Positions 57,360-64,000 of a stretch of 64,000 nucleotides of DNA are shown in pieces. Within the stretch, counting starts at the first letter, position 1, and each line of letters begins with the position of its first letter. This DNA comes from Pararhodobacter marinus (GTDB lineage Bacteria; Pseudomonadota; Alphaproteobacteria; Rhodobacterales; Rhodobacteraceae), in contig NZ_QEYD01000009.1 in the NCBI RefSeq assembly GCF_003122215.1, forward strand, positions 62,001 through 126,000. The letters run 5' to 3'. The notes beneath the pieces were generated by a model. That model was not told the DNA's origin. It was given only the letters and a program-made list of their open reading frames with translations, and did not search any database. The position numbers and the translations under genes were made by a program.

Positions 57360-57925
57360 CGCTCTTCGAAACGATGTACTGGGACGGCAACAGCGTGCCG
57401 CGCTGGCCGCTGCACCGCGCCCGGCTGGCGCGGGGCGCCGCGGCGCTGGGGTGGCGCCTGCCCGAGGTCACGCCGGCCGGTCCGCCCGAGCCGGCGCGCC
57501 TGCGCCTCGCGCTCGATGCCGAGGGGCGGGTCGATTTGCAGGCCGGCCCCTTGCCGCCGGCGCGCGATCTGTGGCGGCTGGGCCTGTCCTCCGAGCGGCT
57601 GCACTCGGACGATCCCTGGCTGCGGGTGAAATCGTCGCGCCGCGCGCCCTATGACCGCGCCCGCGCGGCGATGCCCGCGGAACTGGACGAGGTGCTCCTG
57701 CTCAATGAACGCGGCGAGGTCTGCGAGGGCTCGATCACCACGCTGTTCTTCGACCGTGGCCGGGGCATGCGCACGCCGCCCCTGTCCTGTGGTCTGCTGC
57801 CCGGAATCCTGCGCGCCGAGATGGACGTTCCCGAAGAAGTGCTGCTGCCCGAAGACCTGCCACGCGTGTCGCTCTGGGTCGGCAATGCGCTGCGCGGTCT
57901 CTGCCGGGCGGTCTGGGTCGGCTGA
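57320..57925 (+). CDS. pabC: PLP-dependent class IV aminotransferase, probable aminodeoxychorismate lyase
   Basis: 201 residues, shorter than most class IV proteins (about 270), starting at GTG inside pabB with GGGAGGAGG upstream. Visible: LTLFETMYWDG, a PLP lysine in RVKSSRRAPYDRARA, LLLNERGEVCEGSITTLFF and SCGLLPGILRAEM, all typical. With pabB it would release 4-aminobenzoate and pyruvate. Short parts between the first and second halves are missing relative to E. coli PabC. A repeat pair follows the stop. Confidence 0.87.
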   Translation: MESRLCGAGDPGLTLFETMYWDGNSVPRWPLHRARLARGAAALGWRLPEVTPAGPPEPARLRLALDAEGRVDLQAGPLPPARDLWRLGLSSERLHSDDPWLRVKSSRRAPYDRARAAMPAELDEVLLLNERGEVCEGSITTLFFDRGRGMRTPPLSCGLLPGILRAEMDVPEEVLLPEDLPRVSLWVGNALRGLCRAVWVG

Positions 57926-57929
57926 GGGC

Positions 57930-57986
57930 GGCGGGGGGCTTTGCCCCCCGCTTCGCTCCCCCCAGGATATTTGTGGCGTAAAGATG
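57930..57986 (-). repeat. Dispersed element copy D (left arm)
   Basis: Minus strand: GCATCTTTACGCCACAAATA, TCCTGGGGGG, then a GGGGGGC-AAA-GCCCCCC hairpin. It sits at the end of pabC and could work as a terminator-like structure. Confidence 0.85.
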
Positions 57987-58119
57987 CGCGCGTTTACGCT
58001 TTATCAAGATTGCCGCGCGATCATGGCAGAGCGGTACAGGCGGGGACGCCGATGACCGCGCGTGAAGATGGTGACGTGTCCCGTGCGGGCACGTCACTTT
58101 TCCGGGCGCGTCGCCTCTC

Positions 58120-58184
58120 CATCTTTACGCTCCAAATATCCCGGGGGGTGAGGCCGCAGGCCGAGGGGGGCAGCGCCCCCCTTC
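58120..58184 (+). repeat. Dispersed element copy E (right arm)
   Basis: CATCTTTACGCTCCAAATA, TCCCGGGGGGTGAGG, CCGCAGGCC spacer and GGGGGGCAGCGCCCCCC hairpin. It is inverted to copy D across 133 bases, again between convergent gene ends. The TTTACGCT inner part is shared with D, so D and E are more alike to each other than to A-C. Confidence 0.88.
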
Positions 58185-58195
58185 TGCCGGTCGCG

Positions 58196-59350
58196 TCAGA
58201 GACACGTCTCGAACAGCGCGCGGGTGTTTTCGGCCGTCATGGCGACCGGGTTCCCGCCGCAGGACGGATCCTCCAGCGCCATCGCCGTCAGCGTTTCGAG
58301 ATCGGGATCCGTCACCCCCAGCGCGGTCAGGTCGGCGGGGATCGACAGCATCTCGCGCAAATCCATCACCGCCGCGCGGAACCCGTCGAAACCGTCTGAA
58401 ATGTCCAGATAGGCGGCGGCGCGGGCCAGGCGGTCTTCGATGGCGGGGCGGTTGAAATCCAGCACCATGGGCATGACCACCGCATTCGTGGTGCCGTGAT
58501 GGGTGTTGTAGACCGCGCCCAGCGGGTGGCTCAGCGCGTGGATCGCGCCCAGCCCCTTCTGGAAGGCCACGGCGCCCATCGCGGCGGCCGACATCATGTG
58601 ACCACGGGCGGTCAGGTCCTCGGGCGTGGCATAAGCGCGGGCGAGGTTCTCGAACACCAGCCGCATCCCTTCCAGCGCGATCCCCTGGCTCATCGGGTGG
58701 TAATGCGGCGAGCAATAGGCCTCGAGGCAATGCGCCAGCGCGTCCATGCCGGTGCCGGCGGTGATCGCGGGCGGCATGCCGACGGTCAGCGCGGGGTCGC
58801 AGATCGTCACGGCGGGCATGAGCCCGGGGTGGAAGATGATCTTCTTGCGATGCGTCGTGGCATCGGTCAGCACGCCCGCACGCCCCACTTCCGAGCCGGT
58901 CCCTGCCGTGGTCGGCACGGCAACGATCGGCGCGATGGCGGCGGCGTCGGCGCGGGTCCACCAGTCGCCCACGTCCTCCAGATCCCAGACCGACAGCGCG
59001 GCGGGCTGGCCCGCCATCAGCGCGATCATCTTGGCGAGGTCCAGCGCCGAGCCGCCGCCGAAGCCGATCACCCCGTCATGGCCGCCCGCGCGGTAGGTCT
59101 CGATCCCGGCTTTCATGTTGTCTTCGGTCGGATTGGCATCGACCCCGGAAAACACCGCCCGGCCCAGCCCGCCTGCGTCGAGCGCATCGAGCGCCTGCGC
59201 GGTGATCGGCAGCGCGGCGAGCGCGCGGTCGGTGACGAGCAAGGGCGCGCGGATGCCTGAAGCGCGGACATGCTGCGGCAGTTCAGCGATCCGGCCGGCG
59301 CCGAATTTCACCGAGGTGGGATAGGACCAGTTCATCGGGGGCAGGGTCAT
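58196..59350 (-). CDS. Iron-containing alcohol dehydrogenase
   Basis: 384 residues, usual for the family. Rossmann-like start KFGAGRIAELPQHV, IGFGGGSALDLAKM, VPTTAGTGSEVGRAGVL. Metal ligands lie in AGTGMDALAHCLEAYCS (H), and IHALSHPLGAVYNTHHGTTN (H...H). NAD-dependent oxidation of small alcohols or reduction of aldehydes; the substrate is open. It is followed upstream (131 bases) by the ligase gene; the amine-catabolism neighbours suggest an aldehyde derived from an amine. Confidence 0.93.
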   Translation of the reverse strand: MTLPPMNWSYPTSVKFGAGRIAELPQHVRASGIRAPLLVTDRALAALPITAQALDALDAGGLGRAVFSGVDANPTEDNMKAGIETYRAGGHDGVIGFGGGSALDLAKMIALMAGQPAALSVWDLEDVGDWWTRADAAAIAPIVAVPTTAGTGSEVGRAGVLTDATTHRKKIIFHPGLMPAVTICDPALTVGMPPAITAGTGMDALAHCLEAYCSPHYHPMSQGIALEGMRLVFENLARAYATPEDLTARGHMMSAAAMGAVAFQKGLGAIHALSHPLGAVYNTHHGTTNAVVMPMVLDFNRPAIEDRLARAAAYLDISDGFDGFRAAVMDLREMLSIPADLTALGVTDPDLETLTAMALEDPSCGGNPVAMTAENTRALFETCL

Positions 59351-59480
59351 CGTGCTTCCTTCGCGGGTTTCCGGATTGGGGCCACAGAGTCGCGCGCCCG
59401 TCCAGAGCGGCAGGGCGCGCGCCGGGCTTCGTCCCATCGGCGCGCGTCCGGCGGCACGCGGTCGTGCCGGGCCTTGTGCG

Positions 59481-60848
59481 TCACGCCCGTTCCAGCCCGC
59501 GCTGCAGCTCGAAATCGGTGACGACGCGGTCGGCTTCGGAGAGTTCCCAGCGCGCGGCATGGACATAATGGTCGACGACGTCGTGGCCGAACGCGGCGCG
59601 CGCCCAGTCCGAGTTTCCGGTCAGGTCCGCGGCCTCGCGCAGGGTGGCGGGGACTTCGCGCAGGCCGTCCGTGGCGTACATGTCGCCTTTCTGCTCGGGC
59701 TCCAGCGCGAGCTTGCGCTCGATTCCGTCGAGCCCGGCTGCCAGCAGTGCCGCGCAGGCGATATAGGGGTTCAGATCCGCGCCGCCGATCCGGCATTCGA
59801 CCCGCACGCCCTTGGTCCCCGCGCCGCAGACGCGGAAGCCCGCGGTGCGGTTATCGGCGGACCACACGGCCTTGGTGGGGGCGAAGAGGCCCACGCAGAA
59901 GCGCTTGTAGCTGTTGACATAGGGCGCGAGGAACAGCGTCAGCTCGCGCGCATGCGCCAGTTGCCCGGCAAGGTAATGCCGCATCAGCCCGGACATGCCG
60001 TGCGGGCCGTCCGGATCGGCAAAGGCGGGCGTGCCGTCGAGTGTCCAGAGCGATTGATGCACATGGCTGGACGAGCCCGCGCGGTCGGTCCGGTACTTGG
60101 CCATGAAGGTCACGGATTGGCCCTGCGCATGGGCGATTTCCTTGGTCGCGGTCTTGATGATCGCGTGGTTGTCGGCGGTGGCGAGTGCCTCGCCGTAGCG
60201 CACGTTGATCTCGGCCTGTCCGATCTCGGCTTCGCCCTTGGTGCATTCGACCGGGATGCCCGCGCCGTAAAGACCGTTGCGCAGGGCGCGCATCAGCGGT
60301 TCTTCCTTGGTGGTCTGGAAGATGTTGTAATCCTCGTTGTAGCCGGCGACGGGCTGCAGGTCGCGCGGACCCTGCGCGCGGAAGGTTTCGTAGCTGTTCT
60401 CGAAGACGAAGAATTCCAGCTCGCTCGCCATCTTCGCCTCGAACCCCATCGCCCTGGCACGGGCGATCTGGCGCTTGAGGATCGCGCGGGGCGATTGCGG
60501 CACGTCCTGATGGGTGGCGTGGTCGAGGATGTCGCACAGGACCAGCGCCGTTCCGTCAAGCCACGGCACCCGGCGCAGGGTGGCCAGGTCGGGTTTCAGC
60601 ACGTAGTCGCCATAGCCCTGTTCCCAGCTTGCGGTCTTGTAGCCCGGGACCGTCCACATCTCCATGTCGATGGTCAGCAGGTAGTTGCAGCAATGCGTTT
60701 CCTCATGCGCCGATTCAAGGAAATGCGCGGCGTGGAAACGCTTGCCCATCAGCCGCCCCTGCATGTCGACGGCGGCCACGATGATGGTGTCGATCGTGCC
60801 TGCATCGAAGGCTTCGGCCAGTTGTTCCAGCGTCAGGTTACCGCTCAT
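59481..60848 (-). CDS. Glutamine synthetase-family ligase, gamma-glutamylpolyamine synthetase-like
   Basis: 455 residues. Glutamine-synthetase catalytic signatures: ASELEFFVFENSYE (metal-binding E), CTKGEAEIGQAEINVRYG, SSHVHQSLW (H near the ATP/ammonia site) and RTAGFRVCGAG-VECRIGGADLNPY. The spacing fits the PuuA/GlnT group that ligates glutamate to putrescine or other amines, not the nitrogen-assimilating GlnA. This fits with the N-formylglutamate amidohydrolase 9 bases upstream and the polyamine synthesis genes at 44-46 kb. Which amine is used is not shown by the sequence. Confidence 0.9.
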   Translation of the reverse strand: MSGNLTLEQLAEAFDAGTIDTIIVAAVDMQGRLMGKRFHAAHFLESAHEETHCCNYLLTIDMEMWTVPGYKTASWEQGYGDYVLKPDLATLRRVPWLDGTALVLCDILDHATHQDVPQSPRAILKRQIARARAMGFEAKMASELEFFVFENSYETFRAQGPRDLQPVAGYNEDYNIFQTTKEEPLMRALRNGLYGAGIPVECTKGEAEIGQAEINVRYGEALATADNHAIIKTATKEIAHAQGQSVTFMAKYRTDRAGSSSHVHQSLWTLDGTPAFADPDGPHGMSGLMRHYLAGQLAHARELTLFLAPYVNSYKRFCVGLFAPTKAVWSADNRTAGFRVCGAGTKGVRVECRIGGADLNPYIACAALLAAGLDGIERKLALEPEQKGDMYATDGLREVPATLREAADLTGNSDWARAAFGHDVVDHYVHAARWELSEADRVVTDFELQRGLERA

Positions 60849-60857
60849 GGGATCCTC

Positions 60858-61691
60858 TCATCTCAGCGCGTTCGCCGCGCGCAGGGCCTGCGTCAGGATC
60901 GGCGCAAGGCGCTCGGCCATGGCCTTCTGCGCGGGGGCGTCGGCGATCAGGTCGTTGCGGATTTCCAGCATCGTGTTGGGCAACCGCAGGGGGACGGCGT
61001 GCAGGCGGATCGTATGCGTCACGTCGCCGGCGGCCGAATAGGGTTCGTTGAGCCGGGTTTCCAGCCCGCTGCCCTGCGCGGCCTCGATCACGGCAAGGCT
61101 CAGCGTCGGATCCTCGTCATGGATCACGCCGAATTCCACCCTGCGGGTCTCGCCGTGATAAACCGGGGTGAAGGAATGCACGGCGATCAGCGCGGGGCGG
61201 CGGCCAAGCGCCACGAGCCGGGCGATTTCTGCGGCGAGCGAGGCGTGGAAGGGCAGGCAGATCGCCTCGGTCCGGGCGAGCCGGTCGGCGGGGGTCAGGT
61301 CGCGATTGCCGGGGATGTCGTGGATTTCCGACCGCGGCGGCATCGCGCCCGGATGATCGGGCGCGCGGTTGAGGTCATAGGCCAGCCGCGACAGCGGCGC
61401 CGTGACCAGAAGCGCGCCGCCGGTTTCGGGCGCCAGCCGCGCGGCCAGCCCCCGCGCCAGCCCGGCCGCGCCGATGTCATAGGCCGCGTGCGACAGGCGG
61501 GCCGCGTCGCTCAGCCCCAGATCGCCGCCCAGCTGCGGGTATCCCTCGGGCAAGGCGTTCGAGGCATGTTCGCAGATCACCACCAGCCCGGCGGGCGCCG
61601 GATCAAGGCCGGGCGTGCCATTGGCGCGCCAATGCTCGACGATGGCGTCGAAACGCGGATGCGAGGTGGTCGACAGGGTATCAGGGGGCAT
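60858..61691 (-). CDS. N-formylglutamate amidohydrolase family protein
   Basis: 277 residues. The core LVVICEHASNALPEGY, APLSRLAYDLNRAPDHPGA, PFHASLAAEI, LIAVHSFTPVYHGETRR and LRLPNTMLEIRNDLI are the family signatures (FGase). Known members split N-formylglutamate in histidine breakdown; here the partner is a GS-like ligase, so cleavage of another gamma-amide or N-acyl glutamate is possible. First gene of the two- or three-gene minus-strand unit. Confidence 0.9.
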   Translation of the reverse strand: MPPDTLSTTSHPRFDAIVEHWRANGTPGLDPAPAGLVVICEHASNALPEGYPQLGGDLGLSDAARLSHAAYDIGAAGLARGLAARLAPETGGALLVTAPLSRLAYDLNRAPDHPGAMPPRSEIHDIPGNRDLTPADRLARTEAICLPFHASLAAEIARLVALGRRPALIAVHSFTPVYHGETRRVEFGVIHDEDPTLSLAVIEAAQGSGLETRLNEPYSAAGDVTHTIRLHAVPLRLPNTMLEIRNDLIADAPAQKAMAERLAPILTQALRAANALR

Positions 61692-61795
61692 CGGTGGGGC
61701 CTTGGTCGGGACGTCCGGGCAGCGTCCGTGCCCGTCGCGGAAGTGTCAAGCATTTGCGGGGCTTTGCCGCCTGTTCATGGCCGAATGCGCACGTC

Positions 61796-62560
61796 TCAGA
61801 CGAAACCGGGCAAGAGTGCCACCAAGACCCCCGACAAGGCCAGCGCCGCGCCGAACGGCACGCGCCCCAGCCGCCGCATCGCGCGCCCCTTGCGCCGCGC
61901 GCGCAAGAGCGACAGCGCCAGCGTCGTCCCGGCGGCGAACAGCACGACCAGCGGCAGACGCGGCGCGCCCAGCGCCAGTCCCAGCGCGGCCAGCAGGAAG
62001 ACATCGCCCAGCGCCATGCCCTCGCGCCCGGTGAGGCGGAAATACGCCTCGCGGATCGCCCAGAACACGCCGCCGCCGAGGGCCGCGCCCAGGATCGCGG
62101 TGCTGGCGCGCTGGGCCAGGGGGGGCCAGGCGTAGCCATCGCCCGCCAGCGCCACCGCAAGGCCAAGCAGCGCGGCGGCGGCCATCAGCGGCTCGGGCAG
62201 GCGAAACCAGCGCAGATCGGCCACGGCGAGCGCCAGAAGCGACCACATCCACAATCCCAGAAGCAGCGCGCGCAGGGGATCGGGGGCGACCCAGGCTGCC
62301 GCAACCCCCATCGCGGCACCAAGGATCTCGGCTTGCCACAGGACCGACGGGATCTTCACGCCGCAATGCCGGCAGCGTCCGTTCAGCAAAGGCCATGACA
62401 GAAGCGGCACCAGGTCCGCCGCCGCCAGCGCAGTGCCGCAGCCCCGGCAATGCGACCGGGCCGCGACGAAGGGCTCGCCCCGTACCAGCCGCTCGGCCAC
62501 CAGGGCGGCGAAGGATCCCATCGCCGCCCCCAGAAGTCCCAGAACGATCATCAACCCCAT
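61796..62560 (-). CDS. gspO: Type IV prepilin peptidase / N-methyltransferase GspO (PilD family)
   Basis: 254 residues with seven to eight membrane helices. The cytoplasmic cysteine cluster CRGCG...CRHCG (about 38-67) is intact, as is the first catalytic aspartate in VADLRWFRLPE; the second lies in GREGMALGDVF (usually GMGxGD). It cleaves the leader of pseudopilins and methylates the new N-terminus. It is divergent from gspG by 83 bases, which holds the promoter region; the two are presumably one functional set. Confidence 0.92.
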   Translation of the reverse strand: MGLMIVLGLLGAAMGSFAALVAERLVRGEPFVAARSHCRGCGTALAAADLVPLLSWPLLNGRCRHCGVKIPSVLWQAEILGAAMGVAAAWVAPDPLRALLLGLWMWSLLALAVADLRWFRLPEPLMAAAALLGLAVALAGDGYAWPPLAQRASTAILGAALGGGVFWAIREAYFRLTGREGMALGDVFLLAALGLALGAPRLPLVVLFAAGTTLALSLLRARRKGRAMRRLGRVPFGAALALSGVLVALLPGFV

Positions 62561-62643
62561 GCGAGCGCTTCCCGTCGCGGTTGCCGAGGCCCCGGCACGG
62601 GGATAGGGTCTGAGGAGAGCATTGGAACTCGCAGGTTTCCCGA

Positions 62644-63138
62644 ATGACGTTTCGCGTCCCCTTTAACCCCAAATCGACTTTGTACACCAAGAAAAGACGC
62701 CCCGGGCGGCGGTTGCGCCGCGATGCCGGTCTGACGCTGATCGAGCTGATGGTGGTGGTCGTCATCCTTGCGCTTCTGGCCGTGGTGATCGTGCCCCGCG
62801 TCATCGACCGGCCCGACCAGGCCCGCGCGGCGCGGGCGCAGTCGGATATCGCGGCGATCGGCTCGGCGCTCAATCTCTACCGGCTCGATACCGGCAGCTA
62901 CCCGACGACCGATCAGGGCCTTGCCGCTTTGGTCAGCCGTCCGACCGTCGCGCCGGTACCGCAGAACTGGGCTGATGGCGGCTATCTCGAGCGCGTCCCC
63001 GAAGATCCCTGGGGCCGCGCCTATCTCTATCTGGCGCCGGGCGTGCACGGGCCCTATGACCTCGTGAGCTATGGCGCGGACGGGCGCAGCGGGGGAACCG
63101 GGGCCGATGCGGACATCACCAGCTGGCAGGGCGAATAA
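62644..63138 (+). CDS. gspG: Type II secretion major pseudopilin GspG
   Basis: 164 residues. Prepilin leader DAG|LTLIELMVVVVILALLAV: cleavage after G29, with E at +5. The hydrophobic helix and the C-terminal calcium region (DGGYLERVPEDPWGRAYLYL..YGADGRSGGTG..ADITSW) match GspG. The 29-residue basic leader is longer than usual. Pseudopilus formation drives export of folded proteins across the outer membrane. Overlaps gspH. Confidence 0.95.
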   Translation: MTFRVPFNPKSTLYTKKRRPGRRLRRDAGLTLIELMVVVVILALLAVVIVPRVIDRPDQARAARAQSDIAAIGSALNLYRLDTGSYPTTDQGLAALVSRPTVAPVPQNWADGGYLERVPEDPWGRAYLYLAPGVHGPYDLVSYGADGRSGGTGADADITSWQGE

Positions 63139-63622
63139 CGCGGTCGGTGCCGTCCGGGGCGTGACGCTGATCGAGCTTCTGGTCGTGGTGACGATCATGG
63201 CGGTGCTGGCGCTGGGCGTCGGCCTGTCCGCCGGGGGGCTGTTCGCGCCGCGCGGCGGCGTCTCGACCGCCGACCAACTGACACAGGCGGATCTGCGGGC
63301 GCGCGATGCGGCAGTTCTGGGGCGCGCGCGGATCGGGATCTACCCGCGCCGCGACGGCTGGATCATGGCGCGCCGCGATGACGCGGGGCGCTGGCAGCCC
63401 GAGGGTGCGCCGCTTCGCGTGGCCGATGCGCGGCTGACATGGCAGGTCGACGGGCGGCGCTATCTGCCGGGCCTGTCCGAGCCCGGCACGCGCGAGGCGC
63501 CGCCCGTGCAATTCGCACCGGATGGCGGCAGTACCGGCTTTTCCCTGCGCGTCGAACAGGGCCGTGACCGCCTTGACTGCGACGCCGAAGCCGGGCGGAG
63601 GCTGGAATGCGGCCTCCGATGA
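63107..63622 (+). CDS. gspH: Type II secretion minor pseudopilin GspH
   Basis: 171 residues from the ATG at 63107, inside gspG. Leader ...GAVRG|VTLIELLVVVTIMAVLAL with the usual prepilin cleavage site G|V and E at +5. The rest is short, beta-rich and ends with LDCDAEAGRRLECGLR. It is a minor pseudopilin at the pilus tip or body. An ATG at 63071 would give a still longer leader. Overlaps gspI by ATGA. Confidence 0.85.
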   Translation: MRTSPAGRANNAVGAVRGVTLIELLVVVTIMAVLALGVGLSAGGLFAPRGGVSTADQLTQADLRARDAAVLGRARIGIYPRRDGWIMARRDDAGRWQPEGAPLRVADARLTWQVDGRRYLPGLSEPGTREAPPVQFAPDGGSTGFSLRVEQGRDRLDCDAEAGRRLECGLR

Positions 63623-63987
63623 CGCCCCGCCGGCGCCCGGCCCGGGGGTTCACCCTGATCGAACTGGCGGTCGCGGTGGCGATCCTCGCCATCGGCACCG
63701 TCGCGGCGTACCGGAGCTTCGATCAGGCGCAGCGCGGGATCGGCGGGCAGCTGGACCGGACGCTCGCCACCGAGGTCGCGCTCAACCGCGCGGCCGAGCT
63801 TCGGCTGGAAGGAATGCGTGCGGGCCGCTCGCTGCCGGGCACCGAACCGATGGGCGGTATCGGCTGGGCGGTCGACGTCACCGAGGCGGCCACGGCGGGT
63901 GGCCTGATCGAGGCCACGATCCTTGTGACCGCCGACGAGCGCCCGGGTGCCCGCTATGTCGTCGTCGTTCCCGAGGCGCGGCCATGA
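63619..63987 (+). CDS. gspI: Type II secretion minor pseudopilin GspI
   Basis: 122 residues with leader RRRPARG|FTLIELAVAVAILAIGTV (cleavage G|F, E at +5). The ending VVVVPEARP and a GTEPMGGIGWAVDV region with a typical GspI 'W' fit. The ATG at 63619 shares an ATGA with the gspH stop and is preferred over 63607. Followed by another ATGA. Confidence 0.88.
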   Translation: MTPRRRPARGFTLIELAVAVAILAIGTVAAYRSFDQAQRGIGGQLDRTLATEVALNRAAELRLEGMRAGRSLPGTEPMGGIGWAVDVTEAATAGGLIEATILVTADERPGARYVVVVPEARP

Positions 63988-64000
63988 GCGCGCGGCGCGG
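63984..64000 (+). CDS. gspJ: Start of next pseudopilin gene, probably gspJ (partial)
   Basis: An ATG at 63984 overlaps the gspI stop (ATGA) and continues MSARR to the window edge. By the usual order gspG-H-I-J this should be gspJ, but only five codons are visible. Confidence 0.5.

Overview
The window is high-G+C DNA from an alphaproteobacterium, most likely a marine or soil member of the Rhodobacterales (Paracoccaceae/Roseobacter group). This rests on several things seen together: a LexA box of the alphaproteobacterial GTTC-N7-GTTC type in front of imuB-dnaE2; the gpmI-envC-ctpA-rppH gene order; a compact flagellar block fliI / flgB-flgC-fliE-fliQ-flgF-flgG-flgA-flgH-fliL-like; a carboxyspermidine-type polyamine pair; and a dispersed intergenic element with a 'CAAATAtCC...GGGGG' core. 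No rRNA, tRNA, CRISPR array, insertion sequence or prophage gene was found. About 52 protein genes are supported, including two cut by the window edges.

Layout. 0-9 kb: end of a DMT transporter, a secreted protein with two LCCL domains, a TPR-sulfotransferase, and the SOS mutagenesis genes dnaE2 and imuB with their LexA box but without an adjacent imuA. 9-16 kb: gpmI-envC-ctpA-rppH, an MFS transporter and asd. 16-38 kb: a large surface-polysaccharide locus. It holds four sulfotransferase-like genes, four glycosyltransferase genes (one a 1401-residue multidomain protein), a split capsule ABC exporter (kpsT-kpsE divergent from kpsM), an RTX protein with a beta-propeller-like front part, a FlaA1/CapD-type sugar-nucleotide dehydratase and UDP-galactopyranose mutase. 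38-41 kb: a SulP anion transporter next to a beta-carbonic anhydrase, then a small unknown gene. 41-46 kb: leucyl aminopeptidase, an NlpC/P60 protein and two polyamine genes. 46-52.6 kb: flagellar genes. 52.6-58 kb: carB, pabB and a pabC-like gene. 58-61.7 kb: iron alcohol dehydrogenase, a glutamine-synthetase-like ligase and an N-formylglutamate amidohydrolase. 61.8-64 kb: prepilin peptidase and the start of a type II secretion pseudopilin operon (gspG-H-I, start of gspJ).

How the genes fit together. The 16-38 kb block reads as a pathway for a sulfated, galactose/galactofuranose-containing capsule or exopolysaccharide: Glf makes UDP-Galf, GT2/GT4/GT31-like enzymes polymerise, sulfotransferases decorate, and KpsM/T/E export. 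The neighbouring SulP could feed sulfate or, with the carbonic anhydrase, bicarbonate. The most striking single item is the protein at 20140-24345. Its N-terminus carries the galectin sugar-binding signature (H39, R43, N52, W59, E62, R64), followed by a long helical part, a GT31-like galactosyltransferase domain and a C-terminal GT2/GT92-like domain. A galectin-GT31 combination is known from plants; I know of no described bacterial example.

A second structure not explained by genes is a family of inverted-repeat pairs at 8.8, 43.9 and 58.0 kb. Two of the pairs enclose a CtrA-like TTAA-N7-TTAA (or CTAA) motif. A seventh copy has been absorbed into the dnaE2 reading frame.
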